Assembly: GCF_041146875.1 (NCBI RefSeq)
Contig: NZ_JBFRXP010000001.1
Span: 186,001-250,000 of the forward strand
Origin: Igneacidithiobacillus sp041146875
Lineage (GTDB): Bacteria > Pseudomonadota > Gammaproteobacteria > Acidithiobacillales > Acidithiobacillaceae
Length of the DNA: 64,000 bases
Direction: 5' to 3'
This document shows, in pieces, positions 24,445 through 33,328 of the stretch; position 1 is the stretch's first letter; every line of letters begins with the position of its first letter. The notes under the pieces were generated by a model. The model saw only the letters and a program-made list of their open reading frames with translations. It searched no databases and was not told where the DNA came from. The translations under genes were made by a program, and so were the position numbers.

Positions 24445-26025
24445 ATGATCCAGTCCCCAGCTCAGCTTGCACGCCGCTGGAGCCAGCATGGCAGTGCTGA
24501 CCGCTTTCTGGCGGCCAATCTCAGTATTGGGCTGGGGCACTTTCTGGTGCTCTTCAACGGTGGCGCCTACCTGCCAATGATTCCCAAGGTTGCCGGCAGC
24601 TTGGGTTGTAATCCCGGCTATGGCGACTGGACGCAGGATCTGTATTTCCTTGGCCTGGGGCTCGCCTTTCCCTTGGCGCCCTGGTTGCGTAGTCGATTGG
24701 GCGACCGTGGCGGCTTGCTGCTGGCTTTTGCGCTTTTTGCTGTAGCATCGGCATTAAACGCGCTGAGCACGCAGTATGGCTGGTTTCTGTTTGCCCGCAT
24801 TCTCGCTGCCTTGGCCGGGGGGCTAACTATCCCTCTGTCGCTGAGTCTGCTCCTATCTCATTACCATGCTGAGGGCAAAAGCCGCGGACTCTTTCTCTGG
24901 GGCTGGGCATCGATTACGCCCTTTGCCTTTGGTCCCTTTCTGGGTGGGCTGCTGGCAGATACCTGGGGTTGGCGCTGGCTGTTTATTTTGGATGTACCGC
25001 TTACGCTACTGGTATTTCTTGGGATTTGGTTTTGGGAAGAACCTGATCAGGATCATCCAGCGTTTGCCATGGACTGGCTAGGCTACGCATTCCTCGCCAT
25101 CACTTTGAGCAGCGCTGTCATGTTTCTAAATTTCTGGGATATTGATGGGTGGTGGGATAGCACTCGCAACGAGCTACTGCTGTTATTGTGCTTGCTGGCA
25201 GCGCTGGCGCTGCTGCTGTGGAGCTGGCCGCACCGCCATTCCATTATCGATTTGCGATTACTGCGGCGGCGCAATTTTGCCCTGGCTGCTCTGGGAATTT
25301 TGCTGAGCGGATTGTTTTTTCAAGGCACCCTTGCCGTTCTGGTGGTGCTCTATCAACTCCAGTTTGGCTTCAGCGCCTATCGTATCGGGGTATTGTTGCT
25401 ACCCATGGCGCTCTTGGCGCCAGTGAGTGCTGCTTTTAGCCATTGGTATCTACGCCGTCACGACCCACGCTGGCTGGGCGTGGTCGCCATGCTCTTGCTC
25501 AGCGTCTCGGCGTTTTGGATGGCGTCCTGGGCTCTGCCCGTATCCCCGGACATGCTGTGCTGGCCGCCCCTCCTGGTTGGGCTGGGCTTAGGTGCGCTGT
25601 TTGGGGTATGGGCACGCATTGGGCTCTGGGGGTTGGCGGCTACGGAAGAACTGCGCGCGGCATCGCTGCTGAACCTGCTGCGCAGCAGTGGCCAAGCTCT
25701 GGGTATTCCCATAACGGCGGTGTTTTGGGCGCGGCGCAGCATTCTGCATCGACATTTTTTGATTCAAGACCCCCAGCAACAGCATCTGGCATGGAATGCG
25801 GCGCTACAGCGTTTCTCGCCCCTTCTGACCCCGGCTGGGGCACAGGCACAACTTGCTGATCTGCTGGGACAACAAGCTGCTATGCTTGCCTTCAACGAAG
25901 TATTTACGGTGGCGGGTTGGGGCTTTCTCGCCCTCGCAGCACTTAGCCTGTTCGTTGGTCATCCGATAGCTTCCGCCGAGCCCATGTCGGAACAGATGGC
26001 CATTGCCGAAATGGTGGAGCCATGA
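24445..26025 (+). CDS. DHA2-family MFS drug transporter (EmrB-like)
   Basis: 526 residues, 14 predicted helices, the DHA2 layout. The start region FLVLFNGGAYLPMIPKVAGSLGC and the motif-C-like segment WGWASITPFAFGPFLGGLLADTWGWRWLF are typical of EmrB proteins. It exports hydrophobic compounds with an EmrA adaptor and an outer-membrane duct, both of which follow. Its stop overlaps the next start (ATGA). Ribosome site is weak, so expression may be low or start choice imperfect. Confidence 0.87.
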   Translation: MIQSPAQLARRWSQHGSADRFLAANLSIGLGHFLVLFNGGAYLPMIPKVAGSLGCNPGYGDWTQDLYFLGLGLAFPLAPWLRSRLGDRGGLLLAFALFAVASALNALSTQYGWFLFARILAALAGGLTIPLSLSLLLSHYHAEGKSRGLFLWGWASITPFAFGPFLGGLLADTWGWRWLFILDVPLTLLVFLGIWFWEEPDQDHPAFAMDWLGYAFLAITLSSAVMFLNFWDIDGWWDSTRNELLLLLCLLAALALLLWSWPHRHSIIDLRLLRRRNFALAALGILLSGLFFQGTLAVLVVLYQLQFGFSAYRIGVLLLPMALLAPVSAAFSHWYLRRHDPRWLGVVAMLLLSVSAFWMASWALPVSPDMLCWPPLLVGLGLGALFGVWARIGLWGLAATEELRAASLLNLLRSSGQALGIPITAVFWARRSILHRHFLIQDPQQQHLAWNAALQRFSPLLTPAGAQAQLADLLGQQAAMLAFNEVFTVAGWGFLALAALSLFVGHPIASAEPMSEQMAIAEMVEP

Positions 26026-27455
26026 GCTTACGCTGTCTGATTGGCTTTGTTCTCGCACTGCTGCTGTCGGGCTGTGCAAGCATCCCGCAACATCTTCCCA
26101 GAAATCCTCGCGTTGGCGCAGCGACGGGTCCGCACACACCCCAAGCAATGCGCAGGACGACGGCATGGCCGGAGCACGCCTGGTGGCGCGCGTTACATGA
26201 TCATACGTTGGACCAATGGGTTACGCGTGCGCTCGCCAATAATCCAGATTTGCATGCGGCGGCGGCACGAGTATTGGCTGCCCAGGCGACGATTGGCCTG
26301 AGCAATGCCCGGCGTTTGCCGCACTTCAATGCCAATCTATCGTTCACCCAGCAATATTTCTCTGCGCAGGGATTGCATCCGGGAGCCAATGGCACCAGTA
26401 ACCTCTATACCGAGATAAATCCTTTGCAAATTCAGTATCATGTGGATCTCTGGGGGCGAGATCGTGCGCTGGTACAAGCGGCTCGTGGTGCTGCGCAAAT
26501 CGCACTGGCGGAACAAGCGCAAACACGGTTGCTGCTCAGTACTGCAGTGGTTCTGCGTTACGCTGGTCTGATGGGTGATAAACGACTACTACGTCAGGAG
26601 TTGGCTCTAGTGCGGCTGCAACGGCATGCGTTGGCGCTTGCGCAAGTCGCCTATCGTACGGGTATTGCTGATGAGCACGGACAGTTGCAATTGCAGGTAC
26701 AGTTGGCAACGAGCAGCGAACGCATCGCCAGCTTGCGGGCCGCGTGTGCGGCGGAACGCCATGCACTGGCAGAACTGGCGGGGGAGGGGCCGGGCACGGT
26801 GCAAGCAACACCAAGCGGGGCCTTGCCGTTGCCGTCGAGTCGCCTGCCGGAGAATTTGCCCCTCGGATTGTTGGCGCATCGCCCCGACATTGTCGCCGCG
26901 CGCTGGGCGGTAGAGGCTGCGGCAGCACGGGTACACGCGGCGCGCGCGGCATTTTACCCCGATCTCAATCTACGACTCCTGGCGGGTTGGAACAGTATCA
27001 ACCTGGCCGACTTGTTCAATCCGGCCAATTTTGCACACGCCGTCGGTCCAGTTCTTAGCTTGCCAATTTTTACAGGCGGTGCTCTGCGTGCCCAGTTGCG
27101 CGGGCAAAACGCCCAGTTTCTGGAAGCACAAGACCAGTACCAAGGCCGTGTTCTGGCGGCATTGCGGCAGGTGGCCGATACGTTGAGCGCCTGGGAAAAA
27201 CTCCGCGAGCAGCGGCACGCACAACAACAGGTTTTGGCCACGGCCTCGCGGCAGGAATATTTGGCCCAGGGCGTCTGGCAGAGTGGTATGGCGGGCTTGT
27301 TACCCAAGCTGCGTAGTCAAATCCAGTACCTTCAGGCGGAGGAAAAAAACACCCGCTTGCAGACAGCCAGCATTCAGAATTGGGCGCTGTTGGAATCGGC
27401 TCTGGGTGGCGGTTACCGTTCGATAGAGAGGAAAAGTGTGCATGGCGGAGGGTGA
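26022..27455 (+). CDS. Outer-membrane efflux lipoprotein, NodT family (second system)
   Basis: 477 residues, lipobox LALLLSGC near residue 17, OEP repeats (ARVLAAQATIGLSNARRLPHF, RPDIVAARWAVEAAAARVHA). It is distantly related to the NodT gene at 18910-20373 but has a different neighbourhood: it lies between the MFS pump and EmrA, with overlapping ends on both sides. The three together form an EmrAB-OMF type tripartite pump. Confidence 0.87.
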   Translation: MSLRCLIGFVLALLLSGCASIPQHLPRNPRVGAATGPHTPQAMRRTTAWPEHAWWRALHDHTLDQWVTRALANNPDLHAAAARVLAAQATIGLSNARRLPHFNANLSFTQQYFSAQGLHPGANGTSNLYTEINPLQIQYHVDLWGRDRALVQAARGAAQIALAEQAQTRLLLSTAVVLRYAGLMGDKRLLRQELALVRLQRHALALAQVAYRTGIADEHGQLQLQVQLATSSERIASLRAACAAERHALAELAGEGPGTVQATPSGALPLPSSRLPENLPLGLLAHRPDIVAARWAVEAAAARVHAARAAFYPDLNLRLLAGWNSINLADLFNPANFAHAVGPVLSLPIFTGGALRAQLRGQNAQFLEAQDQYQGRVLAALRQVADTLSAWEKLREQRHAQQQVLATASRQEYLAQGVWQSGMAGLLPKLRSQIQYLQAEEKNTRLQTASIQNWALLESALGGGYRSIERKSVHGGG

Positions 27456-28614
27456 ACAGGAACGGCAGGGACTGCAGCGTAGCCGGCGCAATTTGTGGAT
27501 ACTTGCCATCGTCGTGTTGCTCTTCGCGCTGCTCTGGTTGCTGTGGTGGATCTTCATCGCCAGCCAGCGGGTGGAGAGCAATGATGCCTACGTCACCGGG
27601 AATATCGATCCCGTACCGGCGCAGGTGGATGGCACCGTACGCCGTGTCTTTGTGCAGAACACCCAGTTTGTCCATGCGGGGCAGATCCTGGCCGCAGTTC
27701 AGGGCAATCGCAGTACACTGGCCATGCAGGGCAAGGCTGCGGCCTTGGGCAGAACCGTGCGCCAGCTACGACAGGAATTCGCGCAGGTGCAAGAGATACA
27801 GCAAAGTATCGTCGCAAAACAAGCCACCCTACAAAAGCTAACAGACAATCTGCAGCGCTATCGTCGCGCCCAGGCAAGTGGCTCCGTGGCGGTGATCCAA
27901 ATTAGCGATACCGAACAGGACGTCGTCAGTCAGGCGGCACAGATTGCGGCCTTGCACGCACGCTTGCGGGCGGCGCGCGCCTTGGTGGATGGCACCAATA
28001 TTGCCAATAATCCACAGGTGCGGGCTGCTGTAACGGTCTTCGAGAAGAGCTATATAACTTGGTTGCGCCGCGATATCCGCGCCCCCGTCAGCGGATATAT
28101 CGCGCAACGCGCGGTACAGCCAGGGCAGATGGTGAAAGTGGGAGAGCGCTTGTTTTCCATCGTTCCCTTGCAGCCCCTATGGGTGGTCGCCAACATCAAG
28201 GAAACGGAGATGGCGAAGATTCGTCCGGGAGATTCCGTGATTCTGACGAGCTACTATTACGGTGGTGGCGTGCGTTACCATGGGCTGGTCGAAGGCTTGT
28301 CGCCCGGTGCCGGGAGCGCCTTTAGCATCCTGCCGCCGGAGAATGCCACGGGAAATTACATCCATATCGTCGAACGGGTTCCGCTTCGCATCTCTCTGCC
28401 CAACAAGGAGTTGGCTCAGCATCCACTGCGTCCCGGCCTGTCGATGCAAGTGCAGATTCAGATCCACGGCGGACATCCTCAAAATGTCTTGCATCCCCTA
28501 ACGCAAACCCCCGCCAGGGGCTACGAAACCGACCTGTTCCAGCAGGACCTGCAACGGGCGCGGGTAAAGGCACAACAGATCATTCAGAAAAATACGGGAG
28601 GAGAAAAAGCATGA
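27442..28614 (+). CDS. EmrA-like HlyD-family adaptor
   Basis: 390 residues from the ATG at 27442 (GAGAGGA upstream; a GTG two codons earlier is possible). One membrane anchor (LWILAIVVLLFALLWLLWWIF), then the EmrA hallmark ESNDAYVTGNIDPVPAQVDG, a coiled-coil hairpin and the second lipoyl half (RAPVSGYIAQRAVQPGQMVK). It overlaps the NodT gene by 14 bases and the following regulator by 4. Confidence 0.9.
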   Translation: MAEGEQERQGLQRSRRNLWILAIVVLLFALLWLLWWIFIASQRVESNDAYVTGNIDPVPAQVDGTVRRVFVQNTQFVHAGQILAAVQGNRSTLAMQGKAAALGRTVRQLRQEFAQVQEIQQSIVAKQATLQKLTDNLQRYRRAQASGSVAVIQISDTEQDVVSQAAQIAALHARLRAARALVDGTNIANNPQVRAAVTVFEKSYITWLRRDIRAPVSGYIAQRAVQPGQMVKVGERLFSIVPLQPLWVVANIKETEMAKIRPGDSVILTSYYYGGGVRYHGLVEGLSPGAGSAFSILPPENATGNYIHIVERVPLRISLPNKELAQHPLRPGLSMQVQIQIHGGHPQNVLHPLTQTPARGYETDLFQQDLQRARVKAQQIIQKNTGGEKA

Positions 28615-29303
28615 GTAGCGATCTAGCTGCTGATGACCAGCAACGACTCCGCCAAACGCCAATTTTCACCGCTTGGCCGCCGTCTTTGTTACAGGAACTA
28701 TTGGCACAGAGTCGGCAACGGGAATTGTCTGCGGGCACGCTACTGTTTTTTGAAGGGGCGAAGGCAGAGGCGTTTTATTTTCTCCTTTCGGGCACCGTTC
28801 ACCTTGTTGCCGCAGCCAGCACCGGCGACGAAAAGATCATTGAAATCATGCAGGCGGGAGATCTGTTCGCCGAGGCTGTTGCCTTTTTGGGTGGTCGCTA
28901 TCCGGTCACCGCCCGGGCAGAGGGTAGTAGCAACGTTCTGGAAATCCCGCTAGCGCTTTTTATGCAACATCTAGAAGCCAGGCCACAACTGATGCGTCAG
29001 ATGTTGGCGCGGTTGAGCATGCGTCTGCATTTTTTGGTCAAGGAATTGCGTCAACTCAGTGTTGAGAGTGCGGAGCAGCGCGTGCTTCATTATCTCCTGG
29101 AATTGACCCCCGAGGGGCAGGGCAGGGTATTGCTGGAATTGCCGGCAAAGAAGGCAGCGATCGCTACGCGCCTGGGGCTGACCCCAGAAACTCTCTCTCG
29201 TATTCTGCGCAAGCTACAAAACAAAGGCCTGATCGCAGTCCATGGACGCCAACTGGAGATCCCCGATTTGCAGGCGCTACAGCGTGCGCTGCTGTCTTTT
29301 TGA
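28611..29303 (+). CDS. Crp/Fnr-family regulator, cysteine-free
   Basis: 230 residues: a cyclic-nucleotide-type beta-roll, a long dimer helix (LMRQMLARLSMRLHFLVKELRQL) and a C-terminal winged helix-turn-helix whose recognition helix reads TPETLSRILRKL. The E-x2-S-R spacing is that of FNR/DNR proteins that read TTGAT half-sites. It contains no cysteine at all, so it is not an Fe-S oxygen sensor like FNR, and may be a DNR/NNR-like haem or ligand sensor. It is the last gene of an efflux operon, overlapping emrA by 4 bases. It is a plausible but unproven reader of the TTGAT box at 17361-17374. Confidence 0.85.
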   Translation: MSSDLAADDQQRLRQTPIFTAWPPSLLQELLAQSRQRELSAGTLLFFEGAKAEAFYFLLSGTVHLVAAASTGDEKIIEIMQAGDLFAEAVAFLGGRYPVTARAEGSSNVLEIPLALFMQHLEARPQLMRQMLARLSMRLHFLVKELRQLSVESAEQRVLHYLLELTPEGQGRVLLELPAKKAAIATRLGLTPETLSRILRKLQNKGLIAVHGRQLEIPDLQALQRALLSF

Positions 29304-29384
29304 AGATCGCCGCGTCACGTTTGTTACTAGCCATTGTACGCTTTATCGGACCTTCGCATTGATGACCATACCGTGCCCCACAAA

Positions 29385-29828
29385 TTAGGCGCGGGGCAGC
29401 AGACGGTCCAGCGCATTCGCAAATGCCTGGCGATCAGCCTGACTCAGGGTAGCGGGGCCAGCAGTGCGCACCCCGGAGTCCCGGAGTTGCTCCATCATGT
29501 CACGAATCCGCAGGCGCTCGCGGATGGTGTCGGGGGAATAACGCTCCCCGCGCGGGCTGAGGGCATGACTGTTTTTCTCTAGAACAGCGGCAGCCAGCGG
29601 AATATCGGCGGTGATTACCAGGTCATCCGCTACGATTTGCCGGATGATTTCCTCGTCGGCCACATCAAAGCCGCGTGCCACGACCATCGTGCGGATATAG
29701 GCAGAACGGGGTACGCGCAAGGGTTGATTGGCTACCAGGATCAAAGGCAGCCTCAGACGATTACTGGCGCGGTACAAAATGTCTTTGATGACGTTGGGGC
29801 AAGCGTCGGCATCAACCCATATATGCAT
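29385..29828 (-). CDS. YaiI/YqxD family protein (DUF188)
   Basis: 147 residues from ATG 29828; a longer frame to 29912 lacks similarity. MHIWVDADACPNVIKDILYRA is the family signature, a PIN-like fold with conserved acidic residues (DADAC, DDLVITADIPLAA). A nuclease role is suspected for the family but not established. It stands alone between the Crp/Fnr gene and ackA. Confidence 0.88.
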   Translation of the reverse strand: MHIWVDADACPNVIKDILYRASNRLRLPLILVANQPLRVPRSAYIRTMVVARGFDVADEEIIRQIVADDLVITADIPLAAAVLEKNSHALSPRGERYSPDTIRERLRIRDMMEQLRDSGVRTAGPATLSQADRQAFANALDRLLPRA

Positions 29829-29957
29829 GAGAGAACTCTTGAAAGTCTTTAGGTTGGCGCACCATGTCACAGATGTGACTTGCCGACAATGTGCGCCGGT
29901 ACCGGTGCCCAAGCGTCTGGCGAGCCAACGTTAGGGATACCGTTTTTCCCGCGTACG

Positions 29958-31112
29958 TTACCTCTGCCGCAAGAGTTGATAACTGTGCTCGGCGATCATG
30001 CGGTCTTCGTCAGTGGGGATGCAGAGGATCTCGACAGGGCTTTCTGACCGGGAAATGCGCCGTTGCCCGGTTTGATTGGCGGCGTTGTCCAGAACAAAAC
30101 CCAAGGCCCCCAGGGGGGTGCAAATCAGCTCGCGCAGCAAGGGCGCGTGCTCCCCAATGCCACCGGTAAAGACCAGGCGATCGGCTCCTCCGAGTACCGC
30201 CAGATAGCAACCAATCATCTTGCGCACACTGTAAGCAAAGGCGTCGATGGCAAAGGCGGCATGTGGATCATTTTCGCGTGCCGCCAGCAGTACCTGCATG
30301 TCACCACTGAGGCCGGAAAGGCCCAAAAGACCCGAGAGATGATTCAGGATGCGTTCGAGTTGATTTGCGCTATAGCCCTTTTCCTCCAGCAGATAGAGAA
30401 GTACTCCGGGGTCGAGATCGCCACAGCGAGTGCCCATGACGATGCCCCCAGTGGGGCTGAGCCCCATGCTGGTATCCACGCAATTGCCATCCTGTACCGC
30501 GGCAAGGCTCGCGCCGTTGCCCAGGTGGGCGATGATCGTGCGCCCCGGTGTTGGAATTTGGGTGAGGATGTATTCGTAAGAAAGGCCATGAAATCCGTAT
30601 TTGCGTACCCCCTCCTGCCAAAGATTGCGGGGCAAGGGATAGCGGGCCGCGAGTTCCGGGATCGAGCGATGAAAGGCGGTATCGAAGCAGGCAAATTGCG
30701 GCGTCTTGGACCAGTGTTGGCTCACAGCCTCCATGACGGCGATTTCGGCGGGAAGATGCAGAGGTGCGAAGCGCAGGGAGGCGCGCAGGGTTTGTAGAAC
30801 ATGTTCGTCTATGGCGCAGTGTTCGCGTAGCTCCGGTCCGCCCGAGACCACGCGATGGCCAATAGCGGAAAGCTGCTCCAGACCCAGTTCCTGAAACAAA
30901 TCCAGTAACGCCTTCAGAGCACTGGAGAGATCTGGAAAAGCGGCAGTGCGATCCAGTCGCCGATCTCCCCGCCACCAAAATCGTCCGACACTCTGACCGA
31001 TGCGCTCGATCGCGCCTTCTCCCTTGCGCTGCACTACCTCGCCGGCAAAATCGTACAGGGCGAATTTGAGCGACGACGATCCACTGTTCAGGGCGAGAAT
31101 GTACTCCGACAC
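29958..31112 (-). CDS. ackA: Acetate kinase
   Basis: 384 residues, GTG start with GAGGAAA upstream, 9 bases after pdhC. The signatures LALNSGSSSLKFALY, GFHGLSYEY, HLGNGASLAAV, DTSMGLSPTGGIVMGTRCGDLDPG and VFTGGIGEHAP are intact. It interconverts acetate/ATP and acetyl phosphate. It is joined to a pyruvate dehydrogenase operon, but no phosphotransacetylase gene is visible, so the acetyl-CoA link must be made elsewhere. Confidence 0.95.
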   Translation of the reverse strand: MSEYILALNSGSSSLKFALYDFAGEVVQRKGEGAIERIGQSVGRFWWRGDRRLDRTAAFPDLSSALKALLDLFQELGLEQLSAIGHRVVSGGPELREHCAIDEHVLQTLRASLRFAPLHLPAEIAVMEAVSQHWSKTPQFACFDTAFHRSIPELAARYPLPRNLWQEGVRKYGFHGLSYEYILTQIPTPGRTIIAHLGNGASLAAVQDGNCVDTSMGLSPTGGIVMGTRCGDLDPGVLLYLLEEKGYSANQLERILNHLSGLLGLSGLSGDMQVLLAARENDPHAAFAIDAFAYSVRKMIGCYLAVLGGADRLVFTGGIGEHAPLLRELICTPLGALGFVLDNAANQTGQRRISRSESPVEILCIPTDEDRMIAEHSYQLLRQR

Positions 31113-31121
31113 CGGGTTTCC

Positions 31122-32339
31122 TCAGCTATCGAGCCAGGAGGGATCAGCGACGCGATCGCGGAGACGTTGCAAGAAGCGCGCAGCGTCGGCGCCAAAGATC
31201 ACGCGATGGTCGCAACTTAGGGTGAACTCGCTGTTCCCGTCCGCCTGGGTGGCCGCGATCGCCAGGATGGCGGCCGCACCGAGCGGCACAATTGCGTCGA
31301 AATTGTGTACGACGTCAAAGACCCCCAGGTTGGAGAGGTAGAACGTACCGCCCCGATAATCCTCGGGGGCCAGCCTGCCTCTTTTGATTTTTCCCAGCAG
31401 GATGCGCCAGTCCTCCGCAAGCTCTTTTACCGGACGCCGTGCTGCATCCCGCAAGACCGGCGTCAGCAAGGCATCCCCGGTATCAACGGCAATCGCCACA
31501 TCTACCCGTTCGCGCTTGGCCAGGCCCTGCGGCGTCCAGAGATGGTTGAACCACGGGTCTTCCGCCACGGTAAGGGCACAGGCACGCGCCAACGCCAGAG
31601 TCAGACTCTGCTTGCTTGCCTTTGCCCGCGCCTGGAGGGCGGCGAGGGGTAGGCGTGCAGTGATCTGAAAGGTCGGCGTATAGACGGCATCCTGCATATT
31701 GCGGGCGGCGGCGGCGCGCATCCCTGGGAGGCGTTCCATCTGGTAGCTGGGTCCCGCCGTGAGATCGGGTAGCGGGCCACGCAGGGCTGCGGCAAGGACG
31801 GCGCGGCTGTCGATCGGGCCGCTGCCCAGGCTGCGAAGATCTATCCCCAACTCCTGCGCGAGGCCGCGGGCATAGGGGCTGGCGCGGGCGCCGTCGGCCA
31901 AGGTTGGTGACGCAGGTAATGGCGAAGAATGCGATGGTACTGTCGGCGGAGGATTCTCCTTTTGCACGGACTGCTGTGCGGGGGTTTTTGGGGCAGGCGC
32001 CGTTCTTTCTGCGGCTTGTTGCGGTTTCGGCGGTGCGACGGGGGCTTGCGGGACCGCGGGCGCAGCATCCTGCGCATCTGTGCTAGCGTCTAGTTCCTCT
32101 TTGCTGTCCACCAACCAGGCGATGGCCGAGCGCACCGGAATATCGGTATCTACCGGCGCCAAGGGGCCGGCCAGATAACCATCCTGAAAGGCTTCCACAT
32201 CCAGTATGGCCTTGTCCGTCTCGACCTCAGCCAAGGCATCGCCTTTTTTTACCGCCTCGCCCACGGCCTTGTTCCAGCGCGTCAGACGCCCGGTCTGCAT
32301 GGTATCCGACAAAACCGGCATGGTGATTTCGTGTTTCAT
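31122..32339 (-). CDS. pdhC: Pyruvate dehydrogenase E2 (dihydrolipoyl acetyltransferase)
   Basis: 405 residues: one lipoyl domain (EVETDKAILDVE, K at about 43), a Pro/Ala/Gln-rich linker, a peripheral-subunit-binding domain (ASPYARGLAQELGIDLRSL) and the catalytic domain. The active-site motif reads SCDHRVIFGADAA; most E2p enzymes have HRVxDG. Plastid and cyanobacterial PDH E2 have a similar aromatic substitution (HRVIYG), so this looks like that lineage rather than an inactive enzyme. ATGA overlap with pdhB. E3 is not encoded nearby. Confidence 0.9.
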   Translation of the reverse strand: MKHEITMPVLSDTMQTGRLTRWNKAVGEAVKKGDALAEVETDKAILDVEAFQDGYLAGPLAPVDTDIPVRSAIAWLVDSKEELDASTDAQDAAPAVPQAPVAPPKPQQAAERTAPAPKTPAQQSVQKENPPPTVPSHSSPLPASPTLADGARASPYARGLAQELGIDLRSLGSGPIDSRAVLAAALRGPLPDLTAGPSYQMERLPGMRAAAARNMQDAVYTPTFQITARLPLAALQARAKASKQSLTLALARACALTVAEDPWFNHLWTPQGLAKRERVDVAIAVDTGDALLTPVLRDAARRPVKELAEDWRILLGKIKRGRLAPEDYRGGTFYLSNLGVFDVVHNFDAIVPLGAAAILAIAATQADGNSEFTLSCDHRVIFGADAARFLQRLRDRVADPSWLDS

Positions 32340-33328
32340 GCGGAATCTCCTTGCGTATGGAGCAAATCTCTGGTTGCCTTTATCACTTGCTGGACATCCG
32401 GGATGCTGGCGGCCTCCAGGGCGGCGTTAAAGGGGGTGGGCAAATCAATGCCCGCGACGCGCTGGATGGGACGATCAAGGTAATAGAAACAGCGCTCTTG
32501 CAGGCTCGCGACAATTTCTGCGCCAGCTCCGGCAAAGCGACAGTCCTCTTCCAGCACCAGTGCGTGATGGGTCTTGGCAACGGACTGCACACAAGTTTCC
32601 CAATCGATGGGCGAGAGACTACGCAGGTCGACGACCTCCATTTCGATCCCCTCTTTTGCCAGTTCGTCCGCTGCTGCTAAGGCCACTTCCACCATGCGCG
32701 AATACGCGATGCAGCTCAGGTCCCGTCCCGCTCGGCGGACGAGCGCCGCATGCATGGGGAGCGCCGTTCCGGCAGTCTCCAGTTCGGCCTTGCGAAAGTA
32801 GAGCATCTCGTGTTCGAGGACGATGACTGGGTCATCAGAGCGAATGGCCTGGTGCAGTTGCCAATAGGCGTCCTGTGGGGTCACGGGAACCACTATACGC
32901 AGGCCAGGGACGTTCATCAGGGTATGTTCGAGACGCTGGGAGTGCTGCGCCCCTAGTTGCTTGGCGACCCCGCCCGGCATGCGCACCGTCAGCCCCATGG
33001 GAAACTGGCCGCCGGACATGAAGGGGATCTTTGCCGCCATGTTGATCAGGGCATCAAGGGCGAGAAGGGCGAAGTTGATGGTCATGATCTCGACTACCGG
33101 CCGTAACCCGAGCATCGCCGCCCCCACGCCGAGGCCGGTAAAGCTGTTTTCGGAGATGGGCGTATCGCGTACCCGCCATTCGCCATATTTGGCTAATAAG
33201 CCCTCGCTGACCCGATAGGTGCCGCCATAGAGACCGACATCTTCGCCCAAAAGAAAGACATTTTCGTCCTGCGCCATCTCTTCATCCAGGGCGCGGTTCA
33301 ACGCTTGCCAATAGAGCATCGTGGTCAT
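32336..33328 (-). CDS. pdhB: Pyruvate dehydrogenase E1 beta subunit
   Basis: 330 residues with transketolase-type domains: LNRALDEEMAQDENVFLLGEDVG, GGTYRVSEGLLAKYG, DTPISENSFTGLGVGAAM and C-terminal LVLEEDCRFAGAGAEI. Forms a heterotetramer with the alpha subunit and decarboxylates pyruvate using ThDP. Starts overlap pdhA by 4 bases and stop overlaps pdhC by 4, so all three are coupled. Confidence 0.93.
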   Translation of the reverse strand: MTTMLYWQALNRALDEEMAQDENVFLLGEDVGLYGGTYRVSEGLLAKYGEWRVRDTPISENSFTGLGVGAAMLGLRPVVEIMTINFALLALDALINMAAKIPFMSGGQFPMGLTVRMPGGVAKQLGAQHSQRLEHTLMNVPGLRIVVPVTPQDAYWQLHQAIRSDDPVIVLEHEMLYFRKAELETAGTALPMHAALVRRAGRDLSCIAYSRMVEVALAAADELAKEGIEMEVVDLRSLSPIDWETCVQSVAKTHHALVLEEDCRFAGAGAEIVASLQERCFYYLDRPIQRVAGIDLPTPFNAALEAASIPDVQQVIKATRDLLHTQGDSA

